NCBI RefSeq assembly: GCF_003611035.1
Contig: NZ_CP030033.1
Span: forward strand, 3,534,001 to 3,598,000
Direction: 5' to 3'
Length of the DNA: 64,000 nt
Source of the DNA: Cryobacterium soli
GTDB lineage: Bacteria; Actinomycetota; Actinomycetes; Actinomycetales; Microbacteriaceae
A model generated the notes under the pieces. It was given only the letters and a program-made list of their open reading frames with translations. It did no database searches and was not told where the DNA came from. Shown one piece after another: positions 51,425 through 61,232 of this stretch; position 1 is the stretch's first letter; each line of letters opens with the position of its first letter. Both the position numbers and the translations under genes were made by a program.

Positions 51425-52374
51425 ACGACCGCGACAAGTCCATCGGCGACCTGACCGGCAACGGCAACGTCGAGAACCCGGCCGATCTGGCCGGTGCCTA
51501 CGCTTTGCATGCGCTCAGCCCCGACGAGGCCGCCGTGTACGAGCGATACCTCGCACAGTCGGAGCAGGCCCGCACTGAGGCCGCCGAGCTGGGCGACACC
51601 GCCGTGGCCCTCGGCCTGTCCGTCGCCCCGGTGCAGCCGTCCAGCGCTCTCAAGGCCAGCCTGATGGCCAAACTCGCCAGCACCCCCCAGCTTGCTCCAC
51701 GGGGCGCCGCCGAGCCGCCTGCCCCCACCGACACGACCACGGATGCGCCGCCCGCGGCCATCCCGATCGGCTCCGCCCCCTCGCACGCTGCGGCCACCGC
51801 ACCGGGCGCTGCGGGTCAGGACCCGGCAGCGCCGGGCTCGGACGTTTCCGGTGCCGGCGACGGCCGGGGCTCAGGCTCCGCCGCCGACCGTGCCCAGCGT
51901 CGCTGGTTCCAACGTCCCGCCGGGTACCTCGTGGCCGCCGCCGCGGCCGTGGCCCTGTTTGTGACTGGTACCGTCGCCGGGCAGGCCATCTACGGCAACC
52001 CGAACGACGACTTCGCTCAGCAGCAGGCCTCGAGCCTGGCCGAGATCGAGGCGTCGCCCGACAGCCAGCGGGCCGCGGCGCAGACCGCGACCGGCCAAGA
52101 CGCCACCCTGGTGTGGTCGGGCGAGCTCGGCCTGTCGGCGATCATCGTCGAAGACCTGCCCGCCCTCGGCGACGACGAGGACTACCAGCTCTGGTACATC
52201 GGCGCAGCCGGACCCATCTCGGCCGGTACCTTCGACTCCGACGGCTCCGGCACGGTCTGGCGGGTCCTGGACGGAACCATGACCGCCGGTGACACCGTGG
52301 GCGTCACCGTCGAACCCAAGGGCGGCTCCGAGCAGCCCACCACCGATCCGATCGTGGCCATTCAGAGCTCCTAG
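51421..52374 (+). CDS. rskA: Anti-sigma-K factor RskA
   Basis: Membrane anti-sigma factor predicted to sequester SigK. The 317-residue protein has a cytosolic N-terminal domain (A-D-L-A-G-A-Y-A-L-H-A-L-S-P-D-E-A-A-V-Y-E-R-Y-L), a Pro/Ala/Gly-rich linker (about 85-165), one membrane helix (168-190) and an extracytoplasmic RskA domain ending D-E-D-Y-Q-L-W-Y-I-G... G-D-T-V-G-V-T-V-E-P-K-G-G-S-E-Q-P-T-T-D-P. The zinc H-x-x-x-C-x-x-C motif of other anti-sigma factors is absent. Release of SigK in known systems needs regulated proteolysis. The GTG overlaps the sigK stop. Confidence 0.9.
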   Translation: MNDRDKSIGDLTGNGNVENPADLAGAYALHALSPDEAAVYERYLAQSEQARTEAAELGDTAVALGLSVAPVQPSSALKASLMAKLASTPQLAPRGAAEPPAPTDTTTDAPPAAIPIGSAPSHAAATAPGAAGQDPAAPGSDVSGAGDGRGSGSAADRAQRRWFQRPAGYLVAAAAAVALFVTGTVAGQAIYGNPNDDFAQQQASSLAEIEASPDSQRAAAQTATGQDATLVWSGELGLSAIIVEDLPALGDDEDYQLWYIGAAGPISAGTFDSDGSGTVWRVLDGTMTAGDTVGVTVEPKGGSEQPTTDPIVAIQSS

Positions 52375-52436
52375 GCGCCCGCCCCTGCCCACTGCCCTCG
52401 CGGGCGCTGCTGGCCTCGGCAGCCCCGGCGGTGGGC

Positions 52437-52483
52437 TGCCAGTTGGGGCCCCTTCGGCCCGCCCCGGACGGCCCCAACTGGCA
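52437..52483. terminator. Hairpin after rskA
   Basis: Perfect 14-bp stem TGCCAGTTGGGGCC / GGCCCCAACTGGCA with a 19-base loop, 63 bases after the rskA stop. No T-run. Confidence 0.6.
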
Positions 52484-52586
52484 CCTCACGGGCGTACCTT
52501 CCTCCGAACGTCCCGGGTGCTGAGCATGCCTTGCCGGTGAGCTGTCCCTCTCCCGAGCGTCGAGGGGGTGTTTTGGAGCAACTCGG

Positions 52587-52592
52587 TAGGCT
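52587..52592 (+). promoter_or_regulatory. -10 box TAGGCT, leaderless start of the class IV aminotransferase gene
   Basis: TAGGCT, then CGGTAC, then the ATG at 52599. Confidence 0.6.
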
Positions 52593-52598
52593 CGGTAC

Positions 52599-53489
52599 AT
52601 GACCCTGCCCTTCACGTTGCTCATCGACCCGGAGCCCGCAGACTCCACCCGCACCGACTTCGTCGACACGTTCCACGAGATCGATTCCGGCGCCCCGGCG
52701 TTGCGCGTGGCGGAGCTGAGCACGCAGCGCGGCGACGGCATCTTCGAGACCCTCAGTGTGGTCAACGGGCATCCGCAGGAGGTGGAGCCGCACATCAGCC
52801 GGCTCATCAATTCGGCGCAGATCTGTGACCTGCCGGTGCCCAACCCTGCGCAGTGGCGCGCGGCGATCGCCTACGCCGTCGACCGTATCCCCGGTGAGGG
52901 GGAACTGGCGCTCAAGTTCGTGCTCAGCCGCGGTGTCGAGCACGGCCCGGCGCCCACGGCCTGGCTGCACGCCACCCGCGCCGCGGACTTCAGCGCGGTG
53001 CGTGAACACGGCGTCAAGGTGATCACCCTCGACCGCGGGTACCCGCGCGGCGTCGCCGAGGAGGCGCCCTGGCTGCTGATGGGCGCCAAGACCCTCAGCT
53101 ACGCCATCAACATGGCCGCCCTGCGCGAGGCCAAGCGACGGGGAGCCGACGACACGATCTTCCTCACCCACGATGGGTACGTCATGGAAGGCCCCACCTC
53201 CAGCGTGATCCTCCGCACCGGCGGACGCTACGTCACCCCGGCGCCGAGCGGCGCCATCCTGCACGGCACCACGCAGCAGAGCGTGTTCGAGTACCTCACC
53301 GCGCACGGCGAGAGCGTCGAGTACCGCGACGTCACGGTCGACGAGCTTCGGGCGGCGGATGCGGCGTGGCTGGTCTCCAGCGTGCGCCTTGCGGTCGCCG
53401 TGACCGCCCTGGACGGCGTGGAGTTCCCCCGCGACGACGAGCTCACCCGAACCCTGAACGCGTCCCTGCTGGCCCGCACCGGCTCCTAG
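52599..53489 (+). CDS. PLP-dependent class IV aminotransferase / aminodeoxychorismate lyase-like
   Basis: A 296-residue fold-type IV PLP enzyme. Q-R-G-D-G-I-F-E-T-L is the substrate-side motif typical of this class, G-A-K-T-L-S-Y-A-I-N-M-A holds the PLP Lys, and E-G-P-T-S-S-V-I-L and the later G-T-T-Q-Q-S-V binding-loop motif contact the PLP phosphate. The overall length and the D-G-I-F-E-T pattern favour 4-amino-4-deoxychorismate lyase (PabC, folate synthesis), but branched-chain or D-amino-acid aminotransferases share these motifs. No folate gene is adjacent, so the function stays open. Confidence 0.82.
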   Translation: MTLPFTLLIDPEPADSTRTDFVDTFHEIDSGAPALRVAELSTQRGDGIFETLSVVNGHPQEVEPHISRLINSAQICDLPVPNPAQWRAAIAYAVDRIPGEGELALKFVLSRGVEHGPAPTAWLHATRAADFSAVREHGVKVITLDRGYPRGVAEEAPWLLMGAKTLSYAINMAALREAKRRGADDTIFLTHDGYVMEGPTSSVILRTGGRYVTPAPSGAILHGTTQQSVFEYLTAHGESVEYRDVTVDELRAADAAWLVSSVRLAVAVTALDGVEFPRDDELTRTLNASLLARTGS

Positions 53490-53540
53490 GGCCTCCGCCG
53501 GCGCCGCTGTCCCCGCCCGGTCCCGCTCCCCGCCCGGTCC

Positions 53541-53602
53541 CGCGAGAGCGGGCGTGTGGCTGCTTCGCGGGTGCTGAAGCGACCGTTTCCCCGCTTTCGC
53601 GA
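53541..53602. repeat. Palindromic repeat family 4, copy A
   Basis: Sixty-two bases from CGCGAGAGCGGGCGTGTGGC to CCCCGCTTTCGCGA, with outer arms pairing and an inner GCTTC...GAAGC. Confidence 0.8.
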
Positions 53603-53613
53603 GATCCCCTATC

Positions 53614-53675
53614 TGCGAATGCGGGCGTGTGGCTGCTTCGCGGATGCCGAGGTGACCGTTTCCCCGCTTTCGCGA
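53614..53675. repeat. Palindromic repeat family 4, copy B
   Basis: Same 62-base length and orientation as copy A, 73 bases downstream. GCGGGCGTGTGGCTGCTTCG and GACCGTTTCCCCGCTTTCG are identical; the inner stem is broken by changes. Confidence 0.8.
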
Positions 53676-53695
53676 AACGCGACGGGGAACGACAA

Positions 53696-53729
53696 ACCGC
53701 CCGGGCGACCGTGGGGTCGACCGGGCGGT
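53696..53729 (-). terminator. Terminator after pstB
   Basis: ACCGCCCGG / CCGGGCGGT outer stem with CGACC/GGTCG inside. On the minus strand it is followed by TTTGTC. Situated 20 bases after the pstB stop. Confidence 0.65.
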
Positions 53730-53748
53730 GAGAGGAACGAGTGCGGGT

Positions 53749-54528
53749 TTAGCCGAAGCGGCCGGAGACGTAGTCCTCGGTGGCCTGCACGGTGGGGTTG
53801 GAGAAGATCGTGGTGGTGTCGTCGTACTCGATGAGCTTGCCGGGCTTGCCGGTGCCCGCGATGTTGAAGAACGCGGTGCGGTCGGAGACGCGGGAGGCCT
53901 GCTGCATGTTGTGCGTCACGATGACGATCGTGTAGTCCGTCTTCATCTCTTCGATGAGGTCCTCGATCGCGAGAGTGGAGATCGGGTCGAGGGCCGAGCA
54001 TGGCTCGTCCATCAGGATCACGTCGGGCTGCACCGCGATGGCACGGGCGATGCAGAGACGCTGCTGCTGGCCGCCGGAGAGGCTCGAGCCGGGCTTGTCC
54101 AAGCGGTCCTTCACCTCGTTCCAGAGGTTCGCGCCCTGCAGCGACTTCTCGATCAGCGCGTCGGCGTCGCTCTTGGGCATCCGGCGGTTGTTGAGCTTGA
54201 CGCCGGCGAGCACGTTGTCGCCGATCGACATGGTGGGGAACGGGTTGGGCCGCTGGAAGACCATGCCCACCTGACGGCGCACCAGCACCGGATCCACGCC
54301 GGGGCCGTAGAGGTTGTTGCCGTCGATCAGCACCTCACCGTCCACGTGGGCGCCGGGAATGACCTCGTGCATGCGGTTGAGGGTGCGCAGGAACGTCGAT
54401 TTGCCGCAGCCGCTGGGACCGATCAGAGCGGTCACGGTGCGCGGCTCGATGGTGAGCGTCACGCCCTCGACGGCGAGGAATTTGCTGTAGTAGACGTCGA
54501 GGTCGTTGACTTCAATGCGCTTGGACAT
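53749..54528 (-). CDS. pstB: Phosphate ABC transporter ATP-binding protein
   Basis: ATPase of the high-affinity phosphate importer. The 259-residue protein has Walker [18 protein letters not shown] characteristic of PstB, signature L-S-G-G-Q-Q-Q-R-L, Walker [14 protein letters not shown] and H-loop V-T-H-N-M-Q-Q-A. It closes the pstS-pstC-pstA-pstB order. No phoU follows; a terminator does. Confidence 0.97.
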   Translation of the reverse strand: MSKRIEVNDLDVYYSKFLAVEGVTLTIEPRTVTALIGPSGCGKSTFLRTLNRMHEVIPGAHVDGEVLIDGNNLYGPGVDPVLVRRQVGMVFQRPNPFPTMSIGDNVLAGVKLNNRRMPKSDADALIEKSLQGANLWNEVKDRLDKPGSSLSGGQQQRLCIARAIAVQPDVILMDEPCSALDPISTLAIEDLIEEMKTDYTIVIVTHNMQQASRVSDRTAFFNIAGTGKPGKLIEYDDTTTIFSNPTVQATEDYVSGRFG

Positions 54529-54571
54529 GTATTCCTTCGAATCTGGGTGAACTGTACGTGTGGTGGCGGCG

Positions 54572-55660
54572 TCAGCGGCCGAGTTTGGGGGAGAAGGTGC
54601 GGGCGACGAGGCGGGCGATGAGGTTGAGCAGCATCACGATCACGATGAGGGTGAGCGCGCCGGCCCAGGCCCGGTCGATGTACGCCTGCGAGTCGGCACC
54701 CTGGCTGGCGTACTGGTTGTAGACGAATACCGGCAGGGTCATCATCCGTTCGCTGAACATGTCGTAGTTCATGCTGGCCGTGAAGCCCGCGATGATCAGC
54801 AGCGGTGCGGTCTCGCCGATCACGCGGGAGATCGAGATCATCACACCGGTGACGATGCCCGCCAGCGAGGTGGGCAGCACAACCTTCACGATCGTGAGCC
54901 ACTTGGGCACACCGAGCGCGTACGCGGCCTCGCGCAGTTCGTTGGGCACGAGCTTGAGCATTTCCTCGCTCGAGCGCACAACCACGGGGATCATCAGCAC
55001 CGACAGCGCCACCGACCCGCCGAAGCCGAACCGGATGCCCGGGTCGTTGAACAGGAGCGAGAACAGTGCGTAGGCGAACAGGCCGGCCACGATCGAGGGG
55101 ATGCCGGTCATCACGTCGACGAAGAACGTGATTCCGCGGGCCAGGCGGCCGCGGCCGTACTCGGTGAGGTAGATGGCGGTGAGCAGCCCGATCGGCACCG
55201 AGATGAGGGTGGCGAGCCCGGTGACGAAGAGCGTGCCGACGATCGCGTGCAGGGCGCCACCGCCGGCACCGACGACGTTCCGCTGCGACTCCGTGAAGAA
55301 GGTGGGGGTGAGGAAGGCGGGGAGGCCGTTGACCACGGTGGTGCCCACGAGGGAGATCAGCGGGATCAACGCCACCACGAAGGCGATGGCGACGACCGCG
55401 GTCACCAGGCGGTCCTTGGCCCGGCGCACGCCCTCGACGAAGTAGGAGAACAGGAACAGGGCGATGCAGTAGAGCACGGTGCCGAAGAACAGCGTGCCGG
55501 CCCAGTTGAAGCTCTCCGTGGCGCCGGAGAGGAAGATCACCGTGAAGAACGCGCCGACCACGATCCAGCTGGCGGCGAGCACCATCACAGGCGTGTTCTT
55601 GGGCAGTTTGCCCGCGGTGAGAGAGTTGCTGACGGGAGACGAGACGGTCATGGTGCTCAT
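54572..55660 (-). CDS. pstA: Phosphate ABC transporter permease PstA
   Basis: A 362-residue inner-membrane permease with the binding-protein-dependent transport signature [22 protein letters not shown] (EAA loop, contacts PstB) and [13 protein letters not shown]. An extra N-terminal pair of helices makes it longer than the E. coli protein, as in other Actinobacteria. The ATG shares one base with the pstC stop (TGATG), indicating coupled translation. Confidence 0.95.
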   Translation of the reverse strand: MSTMTVSSPVSNSLTAGKLPKNTPVMVLAASWIVVGAFFTVIFLSGATESFNWAGTLFFGTVLYCIALFLFSYFVEGVRRAKDRLVTAVVAIAFVVALIPLISLVGTTVVNGLPAFLTPTFFTESQRNVVGAGGGALHAIVGTLFVTGLATLISVPIGLLTAIYLTEYGRGRLARGITFFVDVMTGIPSIVAGLFAYALFSLLFNDPGIRFGFGGSVALSVLMIPVVVRSSEEMLKLVPNELREAAYALGVPKWLTIVKVVLPTSLAGIVTGVMISISRVIGETAPLLIIAGFTASMNYDMFSERMMTLPVFVYNQYASQGADSQAYIDRAWAGALTLIVIVMLLNLIARLVARTFSPKLGR

Positions 55661-56604
55661 CAATTCGCTCCAGAGAAGGCCTTGCGGCGGTTGATGATCA
55701 CGCGGGCGATCATGTTGACGACCAGCGTGATGATGAAGAGCATGAGGCCCGTGGCGAGCAGGATGTTGACCCCCACGCCGTGTGCCTCGGGGAAGTTGAG
55801 CGCGATGTTCGCGGCGATCGTGGTGGAGTTCTGCGACGTGAGCAGCTGGAAGATCACCTGCGGGCTGGGGGAGAGCACCATGGCCACGGCCATGGTCTCG
55901 CCGAGCGCGCGGCCCAGGCCGAGCATGGCGGCGGAGATGATGCCGGCGCGGCCGAAGGGCAGCACGGCCATGGTGATCATTTCCCACCGGGTGGCTCCGA
56001 GGGCCAGCGAGGCTTCCTCGTAGAGCACCGGGGTCTGCAGGAAGATCTCACGGCAGATGGCGGTGATGATCGGCAGCACCATCACGGCCAGCACAATGGC
56101 GACGGTGAAGATGGTGCGACCGGTTCCGGAGACCGGACCGGCGAAGAGCGGGAACCAGCCGAACCAGTCGACCAGGTTGGCGTAGAACGGCTGCACGAGC
56201 GGGGCCAGCACGCCGATGCCCCAGAGGCCGAAGACCACTGAGGGAACGGCGGCGAGCAGGTCGATGAGGTAGCCCAGGCCCTGCGCGAGTTTGCGCGGCG
56301 CGAAGTGCGAGATGAAGAGGGCCACGGCGATGGCCACGGGCACGGCCATCAGCAGCGCCAGGAACGCCGACCAGACGGTGCCGAAGGCCAGCGGCAGCAC
56401 GTAGGACCAGAAGTTGGTGAACTCGCCCTTGAAGGCATCCGCCGGCGCCACGAAGGCGGGGATGCTCTGGATCAGCAGGAAGGCGGCGACGGCGGCGAGC
56501 ACCGCCAGGATGAGGCTGCCTGCCACAACGGTGGCCGTGGAGAAGATACGGTCGCCCGGTCGTTCCTTGGCCTTGATCGCAATACGGTCAACTGCGGTCG
56601 TCAT
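55660..56604 (-). CDS. pstC: Phosphate ABC transporter permease PstC
   Basis: A 314-residue permease partner of PstA. E-E-A-S-L-A-L-G-A-T-R-W-E-M-I-T-M-A-V-L-P is the EAA coupling loop. L-A-A-V-P-S-V-V-F-G-L-W-G and A-L-G-E-T-M-A-V-A-M-V are PstC features. The ATG at 56604 is preferred over a longer frame; GGGAG lies upstream. A hairpin in the pstS-pstC interval may reduce read-through from the more strongly expressed pstS. Confidence 0.95.
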   Translation of the reverse strand: MTTAVDRIAIKAKERPGDRIFSTATVVAGSLILAVLAAVAAFLLIQSIPAFVAPADAFKGEFTNFWSYVLPLAFGTVWSAFLALLMAVPVAIAVALFISHFAPRKLAQGLGYLIDLLAAVPSVVFGLWGIGVLAPLVQPFYANLVDWFGWFPLFAGPVSGTGRTIFTVAIVLAVMVLPIITAICREIFLQTPVLYEEASLALGATRWEMITMAVLPFGRAGIISAAMLGLGRALGETMAVAMVLSPSPQVIFQLLTSQNSTTIAANIALNFPEAHGVGVNILLATGLMLFIITLVVNMIARVIINRRKAFSGAN

Positions 56605-56676
56605 TCCGAGCGTCTCCCTGAGGGGCTGGGTCTTACCGGTACGGGTGGATCTGAAGCCTGACCCCACGCCTCAGTG

Positions 56677-56721
56677 TGCCCGACCGGGCGACCGCGTGCA
56701 ACGCGGAGGCCCGGTCGGGCA
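56677..56721 (-). terminator. Hairpin between pstS and pstC (attenuator-like)
   Basis: Perfect 12-bp stem TGCCCGACCGGG / CCCGGTCGGGCA with an inner CGCGT-n3-ACGCG. No T-run. It fits a stabilising or partly terminating element that keeps PstS levels above the membrane subunits. Confidence 0.6.
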
Positions 56722-56749
56722 GGGTGCTGAGGTGTGGAGCAGCGGATGT

Positions 56750-57850
56750 TTACTTGAGGGTGGCGAGGACCGCGGCGACCTTGGACTGCAGGTCGCTGGA
56801 GAGCGGCGCGGCACCAGCGGAAGACGCGGCGACTTCCTGGCCGGCTGCGCTGGCCATGTAGCTGACGTACTCCTTGACGAGGGCGCCCTGTTCGGCGTCC
56901 GCGTACTCGGTGCAGACCACGGCGTAGCTGACCAGAACGAGCGGGTAGTGCGTCGCGTCGGTGGTGGTGCGGTTCAGCTTGATGGCCAGGTCGTTGTCGG
57001 CGCGGCCGTCGACGAGGGGGGAGTCGTTGACGACGGCGGCTGCGGCCTCGGCGGTGTAGCCGACGAATTCCTCGCCGACCTTGATCTTGGCGACACCGAG
57101 GTCACCGGCGCGCGAGGCGTCGGCGTAGCCGATGGTGCCGGTGCCGTTGGTGACGGCGTCGACGACACCGGAGGTGCCCTGGGCGCCCTCACCGGACTGG
57201 TACGGGAACGGGTCGGCCGGCTTCTCGGTCCAGACGTCAGCGGCGTTCTGGTTCAGGTAGTCGGAGAAGTTCTTGGTGGTGCCCGAGTCGTCCGAGCGGT
57301 GCACGGCGGTGATCGGGGCGGCCGGCAGCTTGGCGTCGGCGTTCAGCGCGACGATGGCCGGGTCGTTCCAGGTGGTGATGTCGCCCTTGAAGATCTTGGC
57401 CAGGGTGGGAGCATCGAGGTTGAGGTCGGAGACGCCCTCGATGTTGAAGATCACGGCGATGGGGGAGATGTAGACGGGCAGGTCGACGGCCGTGGTGTCC
57501 GGCGCGCAGGCGGCGAAGGTGCCGGCGAGCTCGTCGTCGTTGAGGTAGGAGTCCGAACCGGCGAAGTCGCTGCCGCCGGCGATGAAGGTCTCGCGACCGG
57601 CGCCGGAGCCCGACGGGTCGTAGTTGATGGTGACGTCTGGGTTGGCCGTCTGGAAGGCGGAGATCCAGGCCTCCTGGGCCGAGCCCTGCGAGGAGGCGCC
57701 GGCGGCGTTGATCGTGCCGGAGAGGGTGCTCGCGGGAGCAGCGTCGTCGGTGGACGTGCTGGCGCCACCTTCGTTCGACGCGCAGGAGGAGAGAACGAGA
57801 GCTGCGGCGATGGCAATGACCGCGGGGCGGCCAAAACGCATGAGATTCAC
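56750..57850 (-). CDS. pstS: Phosphate-binding lipoprotein PstS
   Basis: Extracellular phosphate receptor of the Pst importer. The 366-residue protein has a lipoprotein signal peptide ending L-V-L-S-S-C with the lipidated Cys near residue 23. Phosphate-binding segments are visible: G-A-S-S-Q-G-S, Y-D-P-S-G-S-G-A-G, D-F-A-G-S-D-S, and R-S-D-D-S-G-T-T-K-N-F. The GTG start follows AAAAGGA. A PHO box is centred about 120 bases upstream of the start codon. Confidence 0.96.
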   Translation of the reverse strand: MNLMRFGRPAVIAIAAALVLSSCASNEGGASTSTDDAAPASTLSGTINAAGASSQGSAQEAWISAFQTANPDVTINYDPSGSGAGRETFIAGGSDFAGSDSYLNDDELAGTFAACAPDTTAVDLPVYISPIAVIFNIEGVSDLNLDAPTLAKIFKGDITTWNDPAIVALNADAKLPAAPITAVHRSDDSGTTKNFSDYLNQNAADVWTEKPADPFPYQSGEGAQGTSGVVDAVTNGTGTIGYADASRAGDLGVAKIKVGEEFVGYTAEAAAAVVNDSPLVDGRADNDLAIKLNRTTTDATHYPLVLVSYAVVCTEYADAEQGALVKEYVSYMASAAGQEVAASSAGAAPLSSDLQSKVAAVLATLK

Positions 57851-57941
57851 AAGGATCCTTTTCAGGTCGAATACAGGGAATGCGATCGCAGGAGAATCCC
57901 GCGAACATGGGCCGGTGCTGGCCCTCGTCAGACGCTATTCG

Positions 57942-57986
57942 CTGTGGTTAACGACACTCCCCCTCCCGGGTGAACGGGAGGTAAAC
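57942..57986 (-). promoter_or_regulatory. PHO box (PhoP operator) of pstSCAB
   Basis: On the minus strand two adjacent 11-base direct repeats read GTTTACCTCCC (57986-57976) and GTTCACCCGGG (57975-57965). A third, GTTAACCACAG (57952-57942), follows after 12 bases. This is the actinobacterial PhoP pattern of repeated GTTCACC units. TAGCGT (57936-57931) is a possible -10. Confidence 0.85.
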
Positions 57987-58015
57987 GGCATCCGTCGTTT
58001 CGGGCTCGACGACAG

Positions 58016-58049
58016 AGCGCCCACAGCCCGTGTCGGGGCTGCGGGCGCT
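58016..58049 (-). terminator. Terminator after mutT1
   Basis: AGCGCCCACAGCCC / GGGCTGCGGGCGCT with one internal mismatch and a short loop. It separates ppk-mutT1 from the pstS promoter. Confidence 0.65.
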
Positions 58050-58077
58050 TTAGTCCGCGGGCTATGGGTGCGGCTGT

Positions 58078-59022
58078 CTACAGGCGCGGCGGGTGGGTTT
58101 CGATGGCGAGGATGCCCGCGCTCGGGTTGTCGGTGGACAGATGCACGACCGAGAACCCGCTGGGTGCGAGCGCCGCGGCGTTGGAAACCTGCTGGGTCAC
58201 CGGCGAGCCGGTCGCAAGGGCGATCTCCCGCAGGATGTCGGGCAGCACCGGTCCGTGGCTGCAGAGCACGGCGGTCTTGCGGGCACGGATGCGCTTGCCC
58301 ACGCTGTGGCGAACATCCGAGGTGCCCTGTTCCCAGGCGTCCTGGCTGATCAGGTCGGTGCGCTTGAACGGCACACCGGTGGCCGCCGACAGCGGGGCCA
58401 CGGTGGTGACGCAGCGGGTGGCGGTGCTGGTGAAAATGCGCTGCGGATGCCACGCGCTCACGGTTCCGGCCAGGGCCGCGGCCTGCGTGACACCGCGTTC
58501 GCTGAGCGGGCGGGTGGCGTCGGGCCCTGGCCAGTCGTGCGGCGAAGTGGCCTTGGCGTGGCGGAGGGCGATGATGGCGAAGGTGCTCGTGATGCCCTGC
58601 GCCACCAGCCGGGCGAAGGCATCGATGATCTCCACGTCCGGGGCGTAGCTGAGGTAGGTCCTGGCCTTCTTGATGGTCACCCATTCCAGGGCGGCCACTT
58701 CGCCGTTGGGTACGAAGGTGGAGCGCAGGATGTGCTCGGGCAGCACCTCGGCGGCCCAGTAGTGCACGATCTTGTCCTTACCGTTGGGCATCGGGTACTC
58801 GGACACACCCAGCGGCATGCCCAGGGCGATGGCCAGGCCGGTCTCCTCCTCGATCTCCCGCACGGCCGTGACCGGCAGCGTTTCGCCGGGGTCGACCTTG
58901 CCCTTGGGGATCGTGATGTCGCCGTGCACGGTGCGGTGGATCAGCAGCACATGCATCTTGCCGTCGATCAGGCGCCAGCAGACGGCTCCGGCCGCGTACA
59001 CGGCGGTGGCGGCGTCGCTCAT
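58078..59022 (-). CDS. MutT1-type NUDIX hydrolase with C-terminal histidine phosphatase domain
   Basis: A 314-residue two-domain enzyme. The NUDIX box is [22 protein letters not shown] near residues 45-67. The second domain begins [10 protein letters not shown] (phosphatase R-H-G-like motif) and ends with S-H-G-P-V-L. Mycobacterial MutT1 has the same architecture, cleaves 8-oxo-GTP/dGTP and dinucleoside polyphosphates, and also lies beside ppk. The start overlaps the ppk stop by four bases, so the two are co-translated, linking polyphosphate and nucleotide polyphosphate turnover. Confidence 0.88.
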   Translation of the reverse strand: MSDAATAVYAAGAVCWRLIDGKMHVLLIHRTVHGDITIPKGKVDPGETLPVTAVREIEEETGLAIALGMPLGVSEYPMPNGKDKIVHYWAAEVLPEHILRSTFVPNGEVAALEWVTIKKARTYLSYAPDVEIIDAFARLVAQGITSTFAIIALRHAKATSPHDWPGPDATRPLSERGVTQAAALAGTVSAWHPQRIFTSTATRCVTTVAPLSAATGVPFKRTDLISQDAWEQGTSDVRHSVGKRIRARKTAVLCSHGPVLPDILREIALATGSPVTQQVSNAAALAPSGFSVVHLSTDNPSAGILAIETHPPRL

Positions 59023-61193
59023 CGGCGGCTCACCGGGCGCTTGCGCTGCCCGATCTGCTGCATCAGCCGGTTCTGCATGTCGTCGAGGGGCTTGCCCTCG
59101 GCGTCCTGGTGGTGCCGGGTCCACTCGCCGTTCTCGTCGAGCCACCAGGACGAGGTGCGCTCGTCCATGGCCCGGGTGAAGAGGGCGTCCACCTCGGTGA
59201 GGTGCCGCGGGTCGACGAGCCGCACGAGCGCCTCCACCCGGCGGTCGAGGTTGCGGTGCATCATGTCGGCGCTGCCGATGAACACCTGCGGCTCGCCCAG
59301 GGTGTGGAAGCAGAAGATCCGTGAGTGCTCGAGGTAACGGCCCAGGATGGAACGCACCCGGATGTTCTCGCTCATGCCCGGCACGCCCGGCTTGAGGCTG
59401 CAGATGCCGCGCACCCACACGTCGATGGGCACTCCGGCCTGGCTGGCCCGGTAGAGCGCGTCGATGATGTCCTCGTCGACCATCGAGTTCACCTTGATCC
59501 GGATGCCCGACGGCTTACCGGCCGACGCGTTCGCGGTCTCGTCGGCGATGCGCTTGAGCAGGGCCTTGCGCAGGTGCAGCGGGGCCACCAGCAGACGTTT
59601 GAACTTCTTCTCGATGGCGTAGCCGGAGAGCTCGTTGAACAGCCGGGTGAGATCCTTGCCGACCTGGTCATCCGCGGTCAGCAGCCCCATGTCTTCGTAG
59701 ATGCGGCTGGTCTTGGGGTTGTAGTTGCCCGTGCCGATGTGGCTGTAGTGCCGCAGCACGCCCTTCTCGTAACGCACCACGAGCGCGAGCTTGCAGTGCG
59801 TCTTGAGCCCGACGAGCCCGTAGACCACGTGCACGCCAGCCTTCTCGAGCTTGCGCGCCCAGGAGATGTTGGCCTGTTCGTCGAAGCGGGCCTTGATCTC
59901 CACCAGTGCGAGCACCTGCTTGCCCGACTCCGCAGCGGCGATCAGCGCCTCCACGATAGGGCTGTCGCCCGAGGTGCGGTACAGGGTCTGCTTGATGGCC
60001 AGCACGTTGGGGTCGGCGGCGGCCTGCTCGAGGAACGCCTGCACGCTCGTCGCGAACGACTCGTACGGGTGGTGCAGGAGCACGTCGCCGCGGCTGATCG
60101 CGCGGAAGATGTCCGGGGTCTCGTTGGGTTCGCCGGTGAGCAACTGCGCGGCCGTGGTGGGCACGTGCTTCGTGTAGTGCAGGTCGGGGCGGTCGATGCG
60201 CAGGTCGAAAAGACCTCCGAGGTCCAGCGGCGCGGGCAGCCGGTACACCTCCTGCTCGGTCACGTCGAGCTCGCGCACGAGCAGGCCCAGGGTCACCTCG
60301 TCCATGTCCTCGGTGACCTCGAGGCGGATGGGCGGGCCGAACCGGCGGCGCAGCAGCTCCTTCTCGAGGGCCTTGATGAGGTTCTCGGTGTCGTCTTCCT
60401 CGATCACGACGTCTTCGTTGCGGGTGACCCGGAAGACGTGGTGTTCGAGGATGTCCATGCCGGGGAACAGGTCTTCGAGGTGGTTGGCGATGAGGTCTTC
60501 GAGGGTGATGAAGCGCACCTTGTCCACCGATTCGGTGCGGTCCACCCGCACGAAGCGCGGCAGCATCGAGGGCACCTTGAGCCGGGCGAACTCCTGCTTG
60601 CCGGTCTTGGAGCTGTGCAACCGCACGGCCAGGTTGAGCGAGAGGCCGGAGATGTAGGGGAACGGATGCGCCGGGTCGACGGCCAGCGGCATCAGCACGG
60701 GGAAGATCTGGTTGGAGAAGTAGCCGCGCAGCGACCGGCGGTCGTCGTCGTTCAGGCTGTCCCAGGTGACGATGTCCACGCCATGTTCGGCCAGGGCCGG
60801 GCGCACGAGCTCCTGGAACGCGTGAGCGTGCCGGTTCTGCAGCACGTGGGCGGCCTTGGAGATGTCGGAGAGCACATCCTGCGGGGCGCGGCCGATGTTG
60901 GTGGGTACTGCCAGCCCGGTGAGGATGCGGCGCTTGAGGCCGGCGACGCGCACCATGAAGAACTCGTCGAGGTTGCTGGCGAAGATGGCCAGGAAGTTCG
61001 CGCGTTCGAGCACCGGCAGGGCCGGGTCTTCGGCCAGCTCGAGCACTCGCTGGTTGAAGGCGAGCCAGCTCAGCTCGCGGTCGAGGTACCGCTCGCTCGG
61101 AAGTGCCGGATCGTTTTTGCCGATCTGAGGGTCAAAATCGTCGTCAAGTTCACTCTCGAGCCCCGAGGTGCCTGGGATGTTGTCGCCGTCCAT
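59019..61193 (-). CDS. ppk: Polyphosphate kinase 1
   Basis: Reversibly makes polyphosphate from ATP. The 724-residue protein has the N-terminal [16 protein letters not shown] block, the F-F-M-V-R-V-A-G-L segment and the catalytic regions [15 protein letters not shown] and [13 protein letters not shown] whose His is autophosphorylated. I-C-S-L-K-P-G and [16 protein letters not shown] form the second active-site half. The ATG at 61193 is six bases after a CAAGAT -10 box, and a PHO box lies just upstream, so expression should rise under phosphate starvation. Confidence 0.96.
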   Translation of the reverse strand: MDGDNIPGTSGLESELDDDFDPQIGKNDPALPSERYLDRELSWLAFNQRVLELAEDPALPVLERANFLAIFASNLDEFFMVRVAGLKRRILTGLAVPTNIGRAPQDVLSDISKAAHVLQNRHAHAFQELVRPALAEHGVDIVTWDSLNDDDRRSLRGYFSNQIFPVLMPLAVDPAHPFPYISGLSLNLAVRLHSSKTGKQEFARLKVPSMLPRFVRVDRTESVDKVRFITLEDLIANHLEDLFPGMDILEHHVFRVTRNEDVVIEEDDTENLIKALEKELLRRRFGPPIRLEVTEDMDEVTLGLLVRELDVTEQEVYRLPAPLDLGGLFDLRIDRPDLHYTKHVPTTAAQLLTGEPNETPDIFRAISRGDVLLHHPYESFATSVQAFLEQAAADPNVLAIKQTLYRTSGDSPIVEALIAAAESGKQVLALVEIKARFDEQANISWARKLEKAGVHVVYGLVGLKTHCKLALVVRYEKGVLRHYSHIGTGNYNPKTSRIYEDMGLLTADDQVGKDLTRLFNELSGYAIEKKFKRLLVAPLHLRKALLKRIADETANASAGKPSGIRIKVNSMVDEDIIDALYRASQAGVPIDVWVRGICSLKPGVPGMSENIRVRSILGRYLEHSRIFCFHTLGEPQVFIGSADMMHRNLDRRVEALVRLVDPRHLTEVDALFTRAMDERTSSWWLDENGEWTRHHQDAEGKPLDDMQNRLMQQIGQRKRPVSRR

Positions 61194-61199
61194 CTGTCC

Positions 61200-61205
61200 A
61201 TCTTG
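61200..61205 (-). promoter_or_regulatory. -10 box CAAGAT, leaderless start of ppk
   Basis: On the minus strand CAAGAT, then GGACAG, then the ATG at 61193. A weak hexamer, as expected for an activator-dependent promoter. Confidence 0.5.
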
Positions 61206-61232
61206 ACACCCGGCGCCGAGCGGGCGCGACGC

